A stretch of DNA of 64,000 bases from Burkholderiales bacterium (GTDB taxonomy: Bacteria; Pseudomonadota; Gammaproteobacteria; Burkholderiales; Burkholderiaceae_C): NCBI GenBank assembly GCA_947372465.1, contig CANBTT010000008.1, forward strand, positions 1 through 64,000, read 5' to 3'. Shown piece after piece: positions 12,494 through 22,700 of the stretch (positions are counted from its first letter, which is position 1; each line of letters starts with the position of its first letter). Under the pieces are notes generated by a model. That model saw only the letters and a list, made by a program, of their open reading frames with translations, was not told where the DNA came from and ran no database searches. The translations under genes and the position numbers were made by a program.

Positions 12494-13177
12494 ATGGATC
12501 CTCAGTCTGCACTTTTTTATGTTTTTTCCGCCATTCTTTTGCTGGCGGCCTTTCGCGTGATCACGGTGAGCAATCCCGTTCATGCCGCACTTTTCTTGGT
12601 GCTGAGCTTCTTTCAAGCCTCTGGCATTTGGATGCTCTTAGAGGCTGAATTTTTGTCCATCACCTTGGTGTTGGTGTATGTTGGGGCGGTGATGGTGTTG
12701 TTTTTGTTTGTTGTGATGATGCTCGATGTGGATTTGGAGGCGATGAGGCGCGGATTTTGGAGCAATTTTCCACTCGCGGCCACCATTGGTTCTGTGATTG
12801 CACTTGAACTGGCCGCCGTGCTGATGGGTGGGTTTAGATTGAGTCAACCTGCCAAGCAAGTGGCAGTTGACGCGACGGCTCAGTTGTCCAATACACAACT
12901 CTTGGGCGTGTCGCTTTACACAGACTACTTGTACCCATTGGAGTTGGCGGCTGTCATTTTGTTGGTCGCCATCATTGCAGCCATCGCTTTGACGCTTAGA
13001 GACAGAAAAGACAGCAAGTACCAAAACCCATCGGATCAAGTCAGGGTGCGGCCAGCTGATCGATTGAGCATTGTGAAAATGAAAGCCATTCAACCTGTCG
13101 CAGACGAAGTCTTCGTGCCAGAGAGCGAAGGCGCTGGTGCGCTTGCGGGCGGCAAAGAAGGGGAGCAAAAAAAATGA
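12494..13177 (+). CDS. nuoJ: NADH-quinone oxidoreductase subunit J
   Basis: [40 protein letters not shown]. Confidence 0.95.
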   Translation: MDPQSALFYVFSAILLLAAFRVITVSNPVHAALFLVLSFFQASGIWMLLEAEFLSITLVLVYVGAVMVLFLFVVMMLDVDLEAMRRGFWSNFPLAATIGSVIALELAAVLMGGFRLSQPAKQVAVDATAQLSNTQLLGVSLYTDYLYPLELAAVILLVAIIAAIALTLRDRKDSKYQNPSDQVRVRPADRLSIVKMKAIQPVADEVFVPESEGAGALAGGKEGEQKK

Positions 13178-13482
13178 CCGTGACGCTTGGACACTATTTA
13201 ACCCTTGGCGCTATTTTATTTGCTCTATCGGTCACCGGTATCTTTTTGAACCGCAAGAACATCATTGTTTTGTTGATGGCCATTGAGCTGATGCTTTTGG
13301 CCGTGAATATGAATTTCATTGCCTTTTCTCATTATCTCAACGACATTCAAGGGCAAGTGTTTGTCTTCTTTATTTTGACTGTTGCTGCAGCAGAGTCGGC
13401 GATTGGTTTGGCAATTTTGGTTCTTTTATTTAGAAACAGATCCAGCATCAACGTTGATGAACTCAATACGCTCAAAGGTTGA
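13174..13482 (+). CDS. nuoK: NADH-quinone oxidoreductase subunit K
   Basis: [35 protein letters not shown] overlap with nuoJ. Confidence 0.97.
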   Translation: MTVTLGHYLTLGAILFALSVTGIFLNRKNIIVLLMAIELMLLAVNMNFIAFSHYLNDIQGQVFVFFILTVAAAESAIGLAILVLLFRNRSSINVDELNTLKG

Positions 13483-13514
13483 TTGGGTCATTTAACAAAA
13501 CACACATTGAATTC

Positions 13515-15533
13515 ATGAGTCAAACCCTTAATCTCACAACCCTCACCTTGATCCCTTTGGCGCCCCTTGTTGGCTCCATTCTTTCGGGTGTGTTGGGTAC
13601 TCGCATGGGTGGAAATCTCTTTGGGCGAAACGCTTCACATGGCGTGACGATACTTGGTGTTTTCATTGCCTTTGTGCTGTCTGTCTTGACCTTGCAAAGC
13701 GTTGCCATGGATGGTGGCCGTTTTGAGCAGACGCTCTACACTTGGATGCAAGTGGGTGACTTGAAAATGGAAGTTGGCTTCTTGATCGACGGACTCACGG
13801 CGCTCATGATGTGCGTGGTGACTTTTGTGTCATTGATGGTTCATATTTATACCATTGGCTACATGCATGAGGATGAGGGTTATAACCGTTTCTTCTCCTA
13901 CATCTCTCTGTTTACCTTTGCCATGTTGATGCTTGTCATGAGCAACAACTTGTTGCAACTTTTCTTTGGCTGGGAAGGTGTGGGCTTGGTGTCGTATTTG
14001 TTGATTGGATTTTGGTTCAACAAACCCACCGCGATATTTGCCAATATGAAAGCATTCTTGGTCAACCGTGTAGGCGACTTTGGTTTTATTTTGGGCATTG
14101 GCTTGATTGCCGCTTACACCGGCAGTTTGAATTACTTAGAAATCTTTGACAAAATTGCTTCTCAGTCGCAAACCTTGTTGCCAGGCACGGATTGGTTGCT
14201 GGTCACGGTGATCTCTATTTGTCTGTTTATCGGTGCAATGGGCAAAAGCGCACAATTTCCTTTGCACGTTTGGTTGCCTGACTCGATGGAAGGCCCGACC
14301 CCTATTTCAGCCTTGATTCATGCGGCCACCATGGTGACAGCGGGTATCTTCATGGTCACTCGCCTATCGGCTATTTTTGAGATGAGCGATGCTGCACTCA
14401 ATTTTGTGTTGGTGATTGGTTCGATCACTGCTTTGTTCATGGGGTTTTTAGGCATCATTCAAAACGATATCAAGAGAGTGGTGGCCTATTCGACCTTGTC
14501 ACAGTTGGGGTACATGACCGTTGCACTCGGCGTCTCGGCTTATCCGGTGTCTATTTTTCACTTGATGACGCATGCGTTTTTCAAAGCGTTGCTTTTTTTG
14601 GCGGCAGGTTCCGTCATCATGGGTGTGCACCACAACCAAGACATTCGTTGGATGGGTGGACTGAGAAAGTACATGCCCATTACTTGGATCACATCTCTCA
14701 TAGGCTCCTTGGCTTTGATCGGGACGCCATTCTTTGCTGGGTTCTACTCCAAGGACAGCATCATTGAGGCCGTGGCTGAGAGTCATCTCCCAGGTTCTGG
14801 ATTCGCATATTTTGCTGTTCTGGCTGGTGTATTTGTGACCGCCTTTTATTCCTTCCGAATGTATTTTTTGGTCTTTCACGGCGAAGAGCGTTTCCATTTA
14901 AACCCTGATGCGCACCATGGGCATGATGACCATGGTCACGAAGAGACGCCCCACGAGTCGCCATGGGTGGTGACATTGCCCTTGATTTTGTTGGCCATTC
15001 CATCAGTGTTCATTGGATACCTGAGCATTGAAGGGGTTTTGTTCAGTGACTTCTTAACAGATGCCATTCGCATTCAAAATGATCTGCATCCCGTGATGCA
15101 CGAATTGGCTGAAAAGTTTGAAGGCCCCTTTGCAATGGGGGCACTTGCTTGGAGTTCAGTGCCTTTTTGGTTGGCGCTGGCTGGCGTATTTTCTGCGTTT
15201 TATTTTTACATCGTTAACCCAGCGATTCCCGCATGGTTCAAAGCACGTTTGTCCTGGGTTCAAAACATCCTTGAGAACAAATATTATTTGGATTGGTTCA
15301 ATGAGCATGTGCTTGCCCGTGGGGGCCGTATTTTGGGGTCTGTGCTGTGGAAGACGGGCGACCAACGCATCATTGATGGATGGATTGTGAACGGCGCATG
15401 GCGCTTGATGGGTAAATTATCTGTGTTGATTCGCCCCTTGCAAAGTGGTTACTTGTACCACTATGCATTGGTGATGATACTGGGTGTATTTTTGTTGATG
15501 TCTTGGTTCGTTTGGATCAAACCAACATTTTGA
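13515..15533 (+). CDS. nuoL: NADH-quinone oxidoreductase subunit L
   Basis: FFGWEGVGLVSYLLIGFW, GAMGKSAQFPLHVWLPDSMEGPTPISALIHAATMVTAG. Confidence 0.97.
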   Translation: MSQTLNLTTLTLIPLAPLVGSILSGVLGTRMGGNLFGRNASHGVTILGVFIAFVLSVLTLQSVAMDGGRFEQTLYTWMQVGDLKMEVGFLIDGLTALMMCVVTFVSLMVHIYTIGYMHEDEGYNRFFSYISLFTFAMLMLVMSNNLLQLFFGWEGVGLVSYLLIGFWFNKPTAIFANMKAFLVNRVGDFGFILGIGLIAAYTGSLNYLEIFDKIASQSQTLLPGTDWLLVTVISICLFIGAMGKSAQFPLHVWLPDSMEGPTPISALIHAATMVTAGIFMVTRLSAIFEMSDAALNFVLVIGSITALFMGFLGIIQNDIKRVVAYSTLSQLGYMTVALGVSAYPVSIFHLMTHAFFKALLFLAAGSVIMGVHHNQDIRWMGGLRKYMPITWITSLIGSLALIGTPFFAGFYSKDSIIEAVAESHLPGSGFAYFAVLAGVFVTAFYSFRMYFLVFHGEERFHLNPDAHHGHDDHGHEETPHESPWVVTLPLILLAIPSVFIGYLSIEGVLFSDFLTDAIRIQNDLHPVMHELAEKFEGPFAMGALAWSSVPFWLALAGVFSAFYFYIVNPAIPAWFKARLSWVQNILENKYYLDWFNEHVLARGGRILGSVLWKTGDQRIIDGWIVNGAWRLMGKLSVLIRPLQSGYLYHYALVMILGVFLLMSWFVWIKPTF

Positions 15534-15575
15534 TCGAGTCATTGAAGTCATAAAAACAGAGAGAATCAAAACAAC

Positions 15576-17054
15576 ATGGGACTGTTAAGCATAGCGATCT
15601 GGACGCCGATTATTTTCGGTTTGGTCTTGCTTCTTTTTGGACGCGATCAGCATGCCAAGGTTGTTCGTTGGATGGCGCTCGTTGGTGCCTTGTTGAGCTT
15701 GCTTGTAACCATTCCCTTGTACCTCAATTTTGATGCGACTTTGTCTGGCATGCAGTTTGTGGAGAACGTCTCTTGGATTGAGCGCTTCAATGTGTTTTAT
15801 CACTTAGGGATTGATGGCATCTCTATTTGGTTTATTTTGCTCACCGCTTTCATGACCTTGATTGTGGTGATTGCCGCTTGGGAAGTGATCACAGAGCGGG
15901 TGAATCAGTACATGGGCGCGTTTCTCGTTTTGAGCGGGCTCATGATGGGTGTCTTTGCAGCGCTTGACGCATTGCTCTTTTATGTGTTTTTCGAAGCGAC
16001 CTTGATTCCGATGTACTTGATCATTGGCGTCTGGGGTGGGCCTAGAAAAATTTATGCCGCGTTCAAGTTCTTTTTGTACACCCTTCTTGGATCGGTGTTG
16101 CTGTTGGTGGGATTGATTTATTTGTATGTTCAGTCCAGTGGCAGTTTTGATTTAAGCCGTTGGTACGAATTGCCTTTGGATTCACATGTGCAGACCTTGC
16201 TCTTTTTCGCATTTTTTGCTGCCTTTGCCGTGAAAGTGCCCATGTGGCCAGTGCACACTTGGTTGCCAGATGTTCACGTCGAGGCACCCACGGGCGGATC
16301 CGCTATTTTGGCCGCGATCATGCTGAAGTTGGGTGCGTATGGCTTCATACGCTTTTCCTTGCCCATTTTGCCCGATGCTTCTCACACCTGGGCACCGTTG
16401 ATGCTTGGCTTGTCGCTCGTTGCAGTGATTTATGTGGGCTTGGTGGCCTTGGTACAAGAGGACATGAAAAAGCTGGTGGCCTACTCCTCAGTGGCACACA
16501 TGGGATTTGTGAGCTTGGGTATCTTCCTCTTCACACCTTTGGGTCTTGAAGGGGCGTTGGTTCAAATGATTGCGCACGGCTTTGTTTCTGGTGCGATGTT
16601 TTTGTGCATTGGGGTCTTGTATGACCGTGTTCACTCTAGAGAGATATCCTCTTATGGTGGGGTGATCAACACCATGCCTAAATTCACGGCTTTTGCTCTT
16701 TTGTTCTCCATGGCCAATTGTGGATTGCCTGGCACTGCCGGCTTTGTAGGGGAGTGGATGGTCATTTTGGCCAGTGTCAAAGAAAATCTTTGGCTTGGAC
16801 TGGGCGCGGCGACGGCCTTGATTTTTGGTGCTGCTTACACTTTGTGGATGGTCAAGCGAGTCTATTTGGGCCCTGTGACCAAGCCAGACGTGGCAGAGCT
16901 AAAAGATATCAACGCCAGAGAATTTTTCATGCTGCTTTTATTGGGCTTGGCCGTGATTGCAATGGGTGTGGATCCCAAGCCATTCACGGATGTCATGGGC
17001 AACTCTGTCACTGAGTTGCTCCGATTGGCTTCATTGAGCAAAATTCCTGCATGA
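15576..17054 (+). CDS. nuoM: NADH-quinone oxidoreductase subunit M
   Basis: FYVFFEATLIPMYLIIGVWGG, VHTWLPDVHVEAPTGGSAILAAIMLKLGAYG. Confidence 0.97.
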   Translation: MGLLSIAIWTPIIFGLVLLLFGRDQHAKVVRWMALVGALLSLLVTIPLYLNFDATLSGMQFVENVSWIERFNVFYHLGIDGISIWFILLTAFMTLIVVIAAWEVITERVNQYMGAFLVLSGLMMGVFAALDALLFYVFFEATLIPMYLIIGVWGGPRKIYAAFKFFLYTLLGSVLLLVGLIYLYVQSSGSFDLSRWYELPLDSHVQTLLFFAFFAAFAVKVPMWPVHTWLPDVHVEAPTGGSAILAAIMLKLGAYGFIRFSLPILPDASHTWAPLMLGLSLVAVIYVGLVALVQEDMKKLVAYSSVAHMGFVSLGIFLFTPLGLEGALVQMIAHGFVSGAMFLCIGVLYDRVHSREISSYGGVINTMPKFTAFALLFSMANCGLPGTAGFVGEWMVILASVKENLWLGLGAATALIFGAAYTLWMVKRVYLGPVTKPDVAELKDINAREFFMLLLLGLAVIAMGVDPKPFTDVMGNSVTELLRLASLSKIPA

Positions 17055-17097
17055 AATTTCTTTCAAACATCAATTATTCTAAGAGTGGAACACTAAC

Positions 17098-18585
17098 ATG
17101 ATCGACGTTTCAAGTTGGATCAGTATCAGTCCTGAGGTGATTTTGTTGCTCATGACCTGTGTCATTTCTTTGGTTGACCTTGGGGTTCAATCTGCTAAAA
17201 GAACGCTGACCTTTGCACTCACGCTGGCGACACTGTTGATGGTGAGCGGCTTGGAGATTTTCTTGGCCAATGAGGGCAGCGTTGGGTTTGGTTTTTCTCA
17301 CATGGTTGTCTTCGATCCCATGGGGCATTGGCTCAAGGCGTTTTCTGCATTGGCTGTTTTGACGACCTTTGTCTATGGTCGACCCTATGCGGCGGATCGA
17401 GGCATGTTGAAAGGGGGTGAGTTGTTCACCCTTGGTCTGTTTGCACTGCTTGGGATGATGGTGATGATTTCTGGTAATCACTTTTTGGTGATTTACCTGG
17501 GTCTTGAAATGCTCACACTGTGCAGCTATGCGCTGGTGGCTTTGAGGCGAGACAACGCTGCGGCCACAGAGGCTGCGATGAAATATTTTGTGTTGGGGGC
17601 GTTGGCCAGTGGCTTTTTGCTTTACGGCTTGTCCATGCTCTATGGTGCCACGGGTTCGCTGGACATCAGTCGTGTTTTTGAGAGCATCTCCTCGGGCCAA
17701 ATCCAACCTCAGGTCTTGGTGCTGGGTTTGGTGTTTGTGGTTTGCGCATTGGCCTTTAAACTGAGCGTGGTGCCATTTCACATGTGGGTGCCTGATGTTT
17801 ATCAGGGCGCACCAACGGCTGTGACTTTGATGATCGCTGGTGCGCCAAAGCTTGCTGCTTTTGCGATCACGATCAGGCTGTTGGTGAGTGGGCTCTTACC
17901 GATGGCTCAAGACTGGCAACAGATGCTGATCATCTTGAGTGTTTGCTCTTTGGCGGTGGGTAATTTGGCTGCGATTGCTCAGACCAATTTAAAGCGCATG
18001 CTTGCGTTTTCTACCATCTCTCAAATGGGTTTTGTACTGATTGGTTTGTATTGCGGCGTCTTTCAAGGCAGCACCGCAGACGCCGCCAATGCCTACAGCT
18101 CATCGATGTTTTATGTGATCACGTATGTGCTCACCACTTTGGCCGCCTTCGGTGTGATTTTGCTCTTGGCCAGAGAGGGTTTTGAGAGCGAAGAAATCTC
18201 AGATCTTGCCGGTTTGAACCAACGCAGTCCTTTGTATGCAGCCGTGATGGCCATTTGTTTGTTCTCCCTCGCTGGAGTGCCTCCCTTGGTTGGTTTTTAC
18301 GCAAAACTCTCGGTATTGCAAGCCTTGCTGGCCTCGCAGTTGTTTGCAAGCACGTATTTGGTGGTGTTCGCATTGATCATGTCCTTGCTCGCTGCGTTTT
18401 ACTACATTCGTGTGATCAAAGTCATGTACTTTGATCAGCCCTTGACCGCTACGACCGTCTCAGCATCTTGGGAGGTGCGTTGGGTCCTGACCCTCAATGG
18501 TTTGCTGATTTTGGCGCTGGGCCTCTTTCCAGGCGGTTTAATGACTTTGTGTGCTCAAGCCATTTTAAAATCTTTTGCATCTTGA
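17098..18585 (+). CDS. nuoN: NADH-quinone oxidoreductase subunit N
   Basis: YLGLEMLTLCSYALVAL, VPFHMWVPDVYQGAPTAVTLMIAGAPKLAAF. Confidence 0.97.
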   Translation: MIDVSSWISISPEVILLLMTCVISLVDLGVQSAKRTLTFALTLATLLMVSGLEIFLANEGSVGFGFSHMVVFDPMGHWLKAFSALAVLTTFVYGRPYAADRGMLKGGELFTLGLFALLGMMVMISGNHFLVIYLGLEMLTLCSYALVALRRDNAAATEAAMKYFVLGALASGFLLYGLSMLYGATGSLDISRVFESISSGQIQPQVLVLGLVFVVCALAFKLSVVPFHMWVPDVYQGAPTAVTLMIAGAPKLAAFAITIRLLVSGLLPMAQDWQQMLIILSVCSLAVGNLAAIAQTNLKRMLAFSTISQMGFVLIGLYCGVFQGSTADAANAYSSSMFYVITYVLTTLAAFGVILLLAREGFESEEISDLAGLNQRSPLYAAVMAICLFSLAGVPPLVGFYAKLSVLQALLASQLFASTYLVVFALIMSLLAAFYYIRVIKVMYFDQPLTATTVSASWEVRWVLTLNGLLILALGLFPGGLMTLCAQAILKSFAS

Positions 18586-18749
18586 CGCTCCGTGCTTGTG
18601 GCCCTTGAGGTCCAAAAACCTTGAGAGGACTTCCCTGGTACATGCTCTTAGGGCCCTCTCTTGAGAGAAACGTCCAAAAAAATCCTCGCCTTCACGGGGA
18701 TTGAGCAACGCAACGGGCACAGTCGTCATTTTTCAGTCATAATTTCCCC

Positions 18750-19316
18750 ATGAAAGTTTTAGATCTCCAATGTTCCCAAGCCCATCAATTTGAAGGCTGG
18801 TTTGGCTCTGAGGAGGATTTCCAAACGCAGCTCTCGCGTGGCTTGGTTGAGTGTCCCATGTGTGGGCAAGTTGATATCTCCAAGAGATTGAGTGCGCCAA
18901 GATTGAACTTGTTGTCCTCCAAGACCTCTCGTACAGAAGGCCTGTCTTTGGCGAAAGCAAAGGTGTCAAGCGCTGAGTCCGAAGACAAAAGCTCAAACAG
19001 CTTGGTCATGGGTTCCACGGCCTCCTCTGGTGCAGCCCCATCCAATGAAGTGGCCTTGGCCAGGGATGCACATACTCAGGAGGCTCAACAACAAATGCAG
19101 GCCAATTGGCTCAAAATGGTTCAAGAAGTCATTGCCAACACCGATGACGTTGGAACCCAGTTTGCCAATGAGGCTCGAAAAATGCACTACGGTGAAACGC
19201 AAGAAAGAAACATCCGTGGGCAAGTCAGCGCCGAGGAATCCTTGGAGTTGATCGAGGAGGGCATCCCCGTCATGCCCTTGATGATCCCATCCGCCCTGAA
19301 GGGGCCGGTTCAATAG
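18750..19316 (+). CDS. DUF1178 family protein
   Basis: MKVLDLQCSQAHQFEGWFGSEEDFQTQLSRGLVECPMCG...ISKRLSAPRLNL. Confidence 0.88.
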   Translation: MKVLDLQCSQAHQFEGWFGSEEDFQTQLSRGLVECPMCGQVDISKRLSAPRLNLLSSKTSRTEGLSLAKAKVSSAESEDKSSNSLVMGSTASSGAAPSNEVALARDAHTQEAQQQMQANWLKMVQEVIANTDDVGTQFANEARKMHYGETQERNIRGQVSAEESLELIEEGIPVMPLMIPSALKGPVQ

Positions 19317-19326
19317 TCCCTGCGGC

Positions 19327-20322
19327 TTATTGCTCGCGTTTAAAACCAATGGTTTTAACAAGCTCATTCCATTGATTTTTTTCCATACTCAAAAGTCGAG
19401 TGAACTCAAGTGGTGTGCTGGTTTGAGACTCAATGCCTTGCGACTGCATGTTTTCTTTCACCGTGCTTGAACGCGCCGCAAGGGCAATCGTCTTGGCAAT
19501 GCTTTGTGTCAATTCAGCAGACATGTTGGCCGGTCCAATGAGGCCGTACCATGTGCCAATGGTCACACCTTGAACGCCTTGCTCTGAAAAAGTTGGGACA
19601 TCGGGCATCAATGAAGACCTGCTGCTTGTGGCCATGCCCAAAGGCTTGAGGCGATTGGTCTTGATGTGTTGCAGTACCGCTGGAGGGGTGGAGAAGGTCA
19701 TCTGTACACGAGACGCCAGTAAATCGACCAAGGCTGGGCCTGAGCCTTTGTAGGGGATGTGGGTGGCTTGAATGCCTGCTTTGTTCAAAAACAACTCCAT
19801 TGCCAAGTGGGTCAGTCCGCCGCTGCCCCCAGAAGAGTAGCTGATCTCTCCCGGGTGTGACTTGGCGTAAGCCAGTAGGGTGGGCAAGGTATTGAGGCCA
19901 GCATTGCTGTTGACCACCAAGACCAATGGGGTGGACGCAAGCAAACTGATGGGTGTGAAGTCTTTGCTTGCATCGAAGGTGAACTTTTGAAGCTGCAAGG
20001 CATCTATGAACTGGGACACGCTGATGAAGCCCAAGGTATAACCATCGGGGGAGGATTGCGCAATCAAATCCAGTCCAATCATGCCTGAGGCACCTGAGCG
20101 GTTGTCCACAATGACCGACTGCTGCCATGCGTCACTTGCGATTTGAGCGAATTTCCTGGCCGTGAAGTCTGTGCCAGCGCCAGGTGCAGTTGGCACGATC
20201 CAACGAATGGGTTTATTGGGGTAATCGTTGCCTGCTGCCCAAGTCACCAAAGACAGCGCAAGGGCCCCAGTCAAGACAGACCATTTGTGCAAGGCCACAC
20301 CGAGTTGAGTTTTGTTCATCAT
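19327..20322 (-). CDS. Tripartite tricarboxylate transporter (Bug/TctC-type) substrate-binding protein
   Basis: Signal peptide, YPNKPIRWIVPTAPGAGTDFTAR, DNRSGASGMIGLDL, SSGGSGGLTHLAMELF, IPYKGSGPALVDLL. Confidence 0.92.
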   Translation of the reverse strand: MMNKTQLGVALHKWSVLTGALALSLVTWAAGNDYPNKPIRWIVPTAPGAGTDFTARKFAQIASDAWQQSVIVDNRSGASGMIGLDLIAQSSPDGYTLGFISVSQFIDALQLQKFTFDASKDFTPISLLASTPLVLVVNSNAGLNTLPTLLAYAKSHPGEISYSSGGSGGLTHLAMELFLNKAGIQATHIPYKGSGPALVDLLASRVQMTFSTPPAVLQHIKTNRLKPLGMATSSRSSLMPDVPTFSEQGVQGVTIGTWYGLIGPANMSAELTQSIAKTIALAARSSTVKENMQSQGIESQTSTPLEFTRLLSMEKNQWNELVKTIGFKREQ

Positions 20323-20396
20323 TGAGCCAAGCTTGTAAGGGGGTGCAATTTCCATGGGCAGCGACGAGAGGGTGCCCATGGGAGCGATTGAAAAAT

Positions 20397-21212
20397 TTAA
20401 TATTCTGCCGTGATTTTAAACGTCCGAGCGATTGGTTCAGGCGCTTTTAGGCCAAACCATTTGTCCCAAATGTCTTGGGCCTCGCCTGAAGACTCAATGT
20501 CAAGCAAGGCGCGATTGACTTTTTCTAAAAAACGAGCTTCGCCCTTTTTTAAAGCAAAGCCGACATCTCTGGATTTGGTGAAGTCTTTGAGAAAGCGGTA
20601 TTGTTCGGCATGGCCATCCTCTTTCAAAATGGCAGTCAACACAGTCTGATCGGTGGTGAACGCATCAACTGCACCGGACTTTAATTCAGAAAATGCAAGG
20701 AAATAATCTCGCACGTATTTAATGTTGACCAAGGGCTGTGCTTCAAGCAAATTGCCACCCGCCGTGGAGGTGTTTACCGAGGCCGCTGTCTTGCCAATGA
20801 GCTGTGCAATGGACTGGATGGGCGACGTGTTTTTGACGATCACAGCGTGTGGTGTCACAAAGTAGATGAGGCTGAAGTCGATGTCTTTTAGTCGATCTTT
20901 GGTGCGCGTCATGGAGGTTGCTACAAAATCCAACTGACCTGATTGGAGCAAAGGAATTCTTTGCGCGCTGGTGAGTGCCGTCATCTCAAGCTTGAGATGC
21001 AGCCGTTTGGCCACTGAACGCACCAAATCTATGTCGTAGCCATCAAACTGTCCCTCTTGATTTTTAAAGCTAAAAGGGGGCGTGGTGTCACTCACACCCA
21101 CCTTTAGAACGGCTCGATCCATAACGGTGTCCAGGCGATCTGCAAAAGCCCCCGTCATGCTTAAGCATGACATCAAGAGGGTCAAGCATTGGATGAAGTG
21201 GCGTTGTCTCAT
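20397..21212 (-). CDS. Family-3 (amino-acid type) extracellular solute-binding protein
   Basis: Signal peptide, LKVGVSDTTPPFSFKNQEGQFDGYDIDLVRSVAKRL, DFVATSMTRTKDRLKDIDFS. Start M of MRQRHFIQ. Confidence 0.88.
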   Translation of the reverse strand: MRQRHFIQCLTLLMSCLSMTGAFADRLDTVMDRAVLKVGVSDTTPPFSFKNQEGQFDGYDIDLVRSVAKRLHLKLEMTALTSAQRIPLLQSGQLDFVATSMTRTKDRLKDIDFSLIYFVTPHAVIVKNTSPIQSIAQLIGKTAASVNTSTAGGNLLEAQPLVNIKYVRDYFLAFSELKSGAVDAFTTDQTVLTAILKEDGHAEQYRFLKDFTKSRDVGFALKKGEARFLEKVNRALLDIESSGEAQDIWDKWFGLKAPEPIARTFKITAEY

Positions 21213-21246
21213 TGAGTTCTTTCGAATTGAAGGAGGGGGATGATTT

Positions 21247-22218
21247 TTAGTCCGATGGCACAATCGCATTGCGCTTGATGAACGAGGCGTAGTTGTCACG
21301 CTCTTTTTTCATGGACAAGAACAAGCCACTTAAAGTTTCAGTCTCTGCAATGAGCCCTTGGGATTCCAGTTTGCTAGCAAATGCAGCGGACTTGGTGATC
21401 AGCATCAATTCTTTGTGCATTTTTTCTACAATGGCGTTCGGTGTCGAACTGGGGGCAACAAGGCTAAAGGAGCTGTTGGTGTTGACCTCCGGATGTCCCG
21501 CCTCTGCCATGCTGGGCAAGCCGGGTATCAGGGCTGTTTTGTACTCGCTCACGATCGGGATGACTTTGCCAGATTTGATGAGTTGCAAAGAGGAGGCGAC
21601 ATCAGGCATCATGAATTGAATTTGACCGGCGAGCAAGTCTTGGTAGGCTGGTGCAACCCCTTTGTAGGGCACATGCAAAAATTTAGCGCCCGTCTTTTCT
21701 TCAAGCATCCGCACGCCAAGGTAGGTCGTACTGCCTGTGCCAGCCGAGCCAAAGGAGAGTTTGTTGGGCTCTCGTTTGCCAAGTTCGATCAAGTCTTGCA
21801 GGGTTTTAATTTTCGATTGTGGGTGGACCACAATGACCAAAGGCCCCAGGGCTCGAGCGATGGGGGTGAAGTCTTTTTCTGCATCGTAGGAGAGGTTCTT
21901 GTACAGTGCGCCATTGATGGTGAGTGAGGTGTTGGCGGAGACCAAAAAGGTGTAACCATCGGCAGGCGATTTCGCTGCAGCACTGGCGCCAATATTGCCG
22001 CTCGCGCCGGGTCGATTGTCCACAATGAATTGCTGCTTAAAGAGCTCACTCAAGGACTGCGCCAACATGCGTGCATACATATCGGTGCCGCCTCCTGCAG
22101 AGGAAGACACGATGAATTTAACGGGCTTGTCGGGCCAATTCTCTTGAGCCTGGGCACCCAAGGCAAACAAAAGATAAAAGACAAAAATGCGAAAGGCTTG
22201 AATGAGAATCTTGTTCAT
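21247..22218 (-). CDS. Bug/TctC-type substrate-binding protein
   Basis: WPDKPVKFIVSSSAGGGTDMYARML, DNRPGASGNIGASAAAKSPADGYT, VPYKGVAPAYQDLLAG. Confidence 0.93.
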   Translation of the reverse strand: MNKILIQAFRIFVFYLLFALGAQAQENWPDKPVKFIVSSSAGGGTDMYARMLAQSLSELFKQQFIVDNRPGASGNIGASAAAKSPADGYTFLVSANTSLTINGALYKNLSYDAEKDFTPIARALGPLVIVVHPQSKIKTLQDLIELGKREPNKLSFGSAGTGSTTYLGVRMLEEKTGAKFLHVPYKGVAPAYQDLLAGQIQFMMPDVASSLQLIKSGKVIPIVSEYKTALIPGLPSMAEAGHPEVNTNSSFSLVAPSSTPNAIVEKMHKELMLITKSAAFASKLESQGLIAETETLSGLFLSMKKERDNYASFIKRNAIVPSD

Positions 22219-22663
22219 AAAGTGCTTTGATATAAAAAGTAACCGTTCGTTCCCAGGCTTGCATGGGGATCCATTTTTAAAAATGCTTCAAGTCTAGGCG
22301 TGAAAACATGCTTTTCGAAATTGGGCGCCACTGGTTCTGCACCCTTGGCGATGTTCCCCAAACCGTGTACAGCCGAGATCAAACTCGACGCACCCCTGGT
22401 GGGTGGCCTTGAGAGAGGCCCCAAGACCTTGTAAATGATTTCGAGTTGGGACAGGAAGGGTCGGGGGGCTGTTGGCGCCTTGCGTGAATTGCTGTCCTTG
22501 ATTGCGGTGCCCATGGCTTTGAATGGATGGATTCTTTAAAATCCTGATGATGCCTGACATTGCACGTCCTGATCTAAGGGATCTTCCCTATGCGGTGGAC
22601 GTCAAGGTCGATGGGATTTCATCGCTTTTGCACGCTGAGTTTTCGGGTGATCAGGGTAATAAT

Positions 22664-22682
22664 TAGTTGTAAAAATCAACTA
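22664..22682. promoter_or_regulatory. Candidate operator palindrome (TAGTTG-N7-CAACTA)
   Basis: Perfect 6-bp inverted repeat overlapping a candidate -35 in front of a MarR-containing operon. Confidence 0.45.
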
Positions 22683-22696
22683 TTTAGGCATAATAT
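22667..22696 (+). promoter_or_regulatory. Candidate sigma70 promoter for the catabolic operon
   Basis: TTGTAA (22667-22672), 18 bp spacer, TAATAT (22691-22696), 4 bp before the ATG. Confidence 0.45.
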
Positions 22697-22700
22697 AAGC

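Noticed and set aside
17110-17781. 223-aa minus-strand ORF opposite nuoN
   Set aside because: Antisense to a clear nuoN; rich in His/Gln/Lys in a pattern typical of the reverse of membrane-protein codons.
19340-19361. GTTTAAAACC-aat-GGTTTTAAC hairpin near the end of the Bug gene
   Set aside because: Lies inside the coding region and has no T-run on either side, so not called a terminator.
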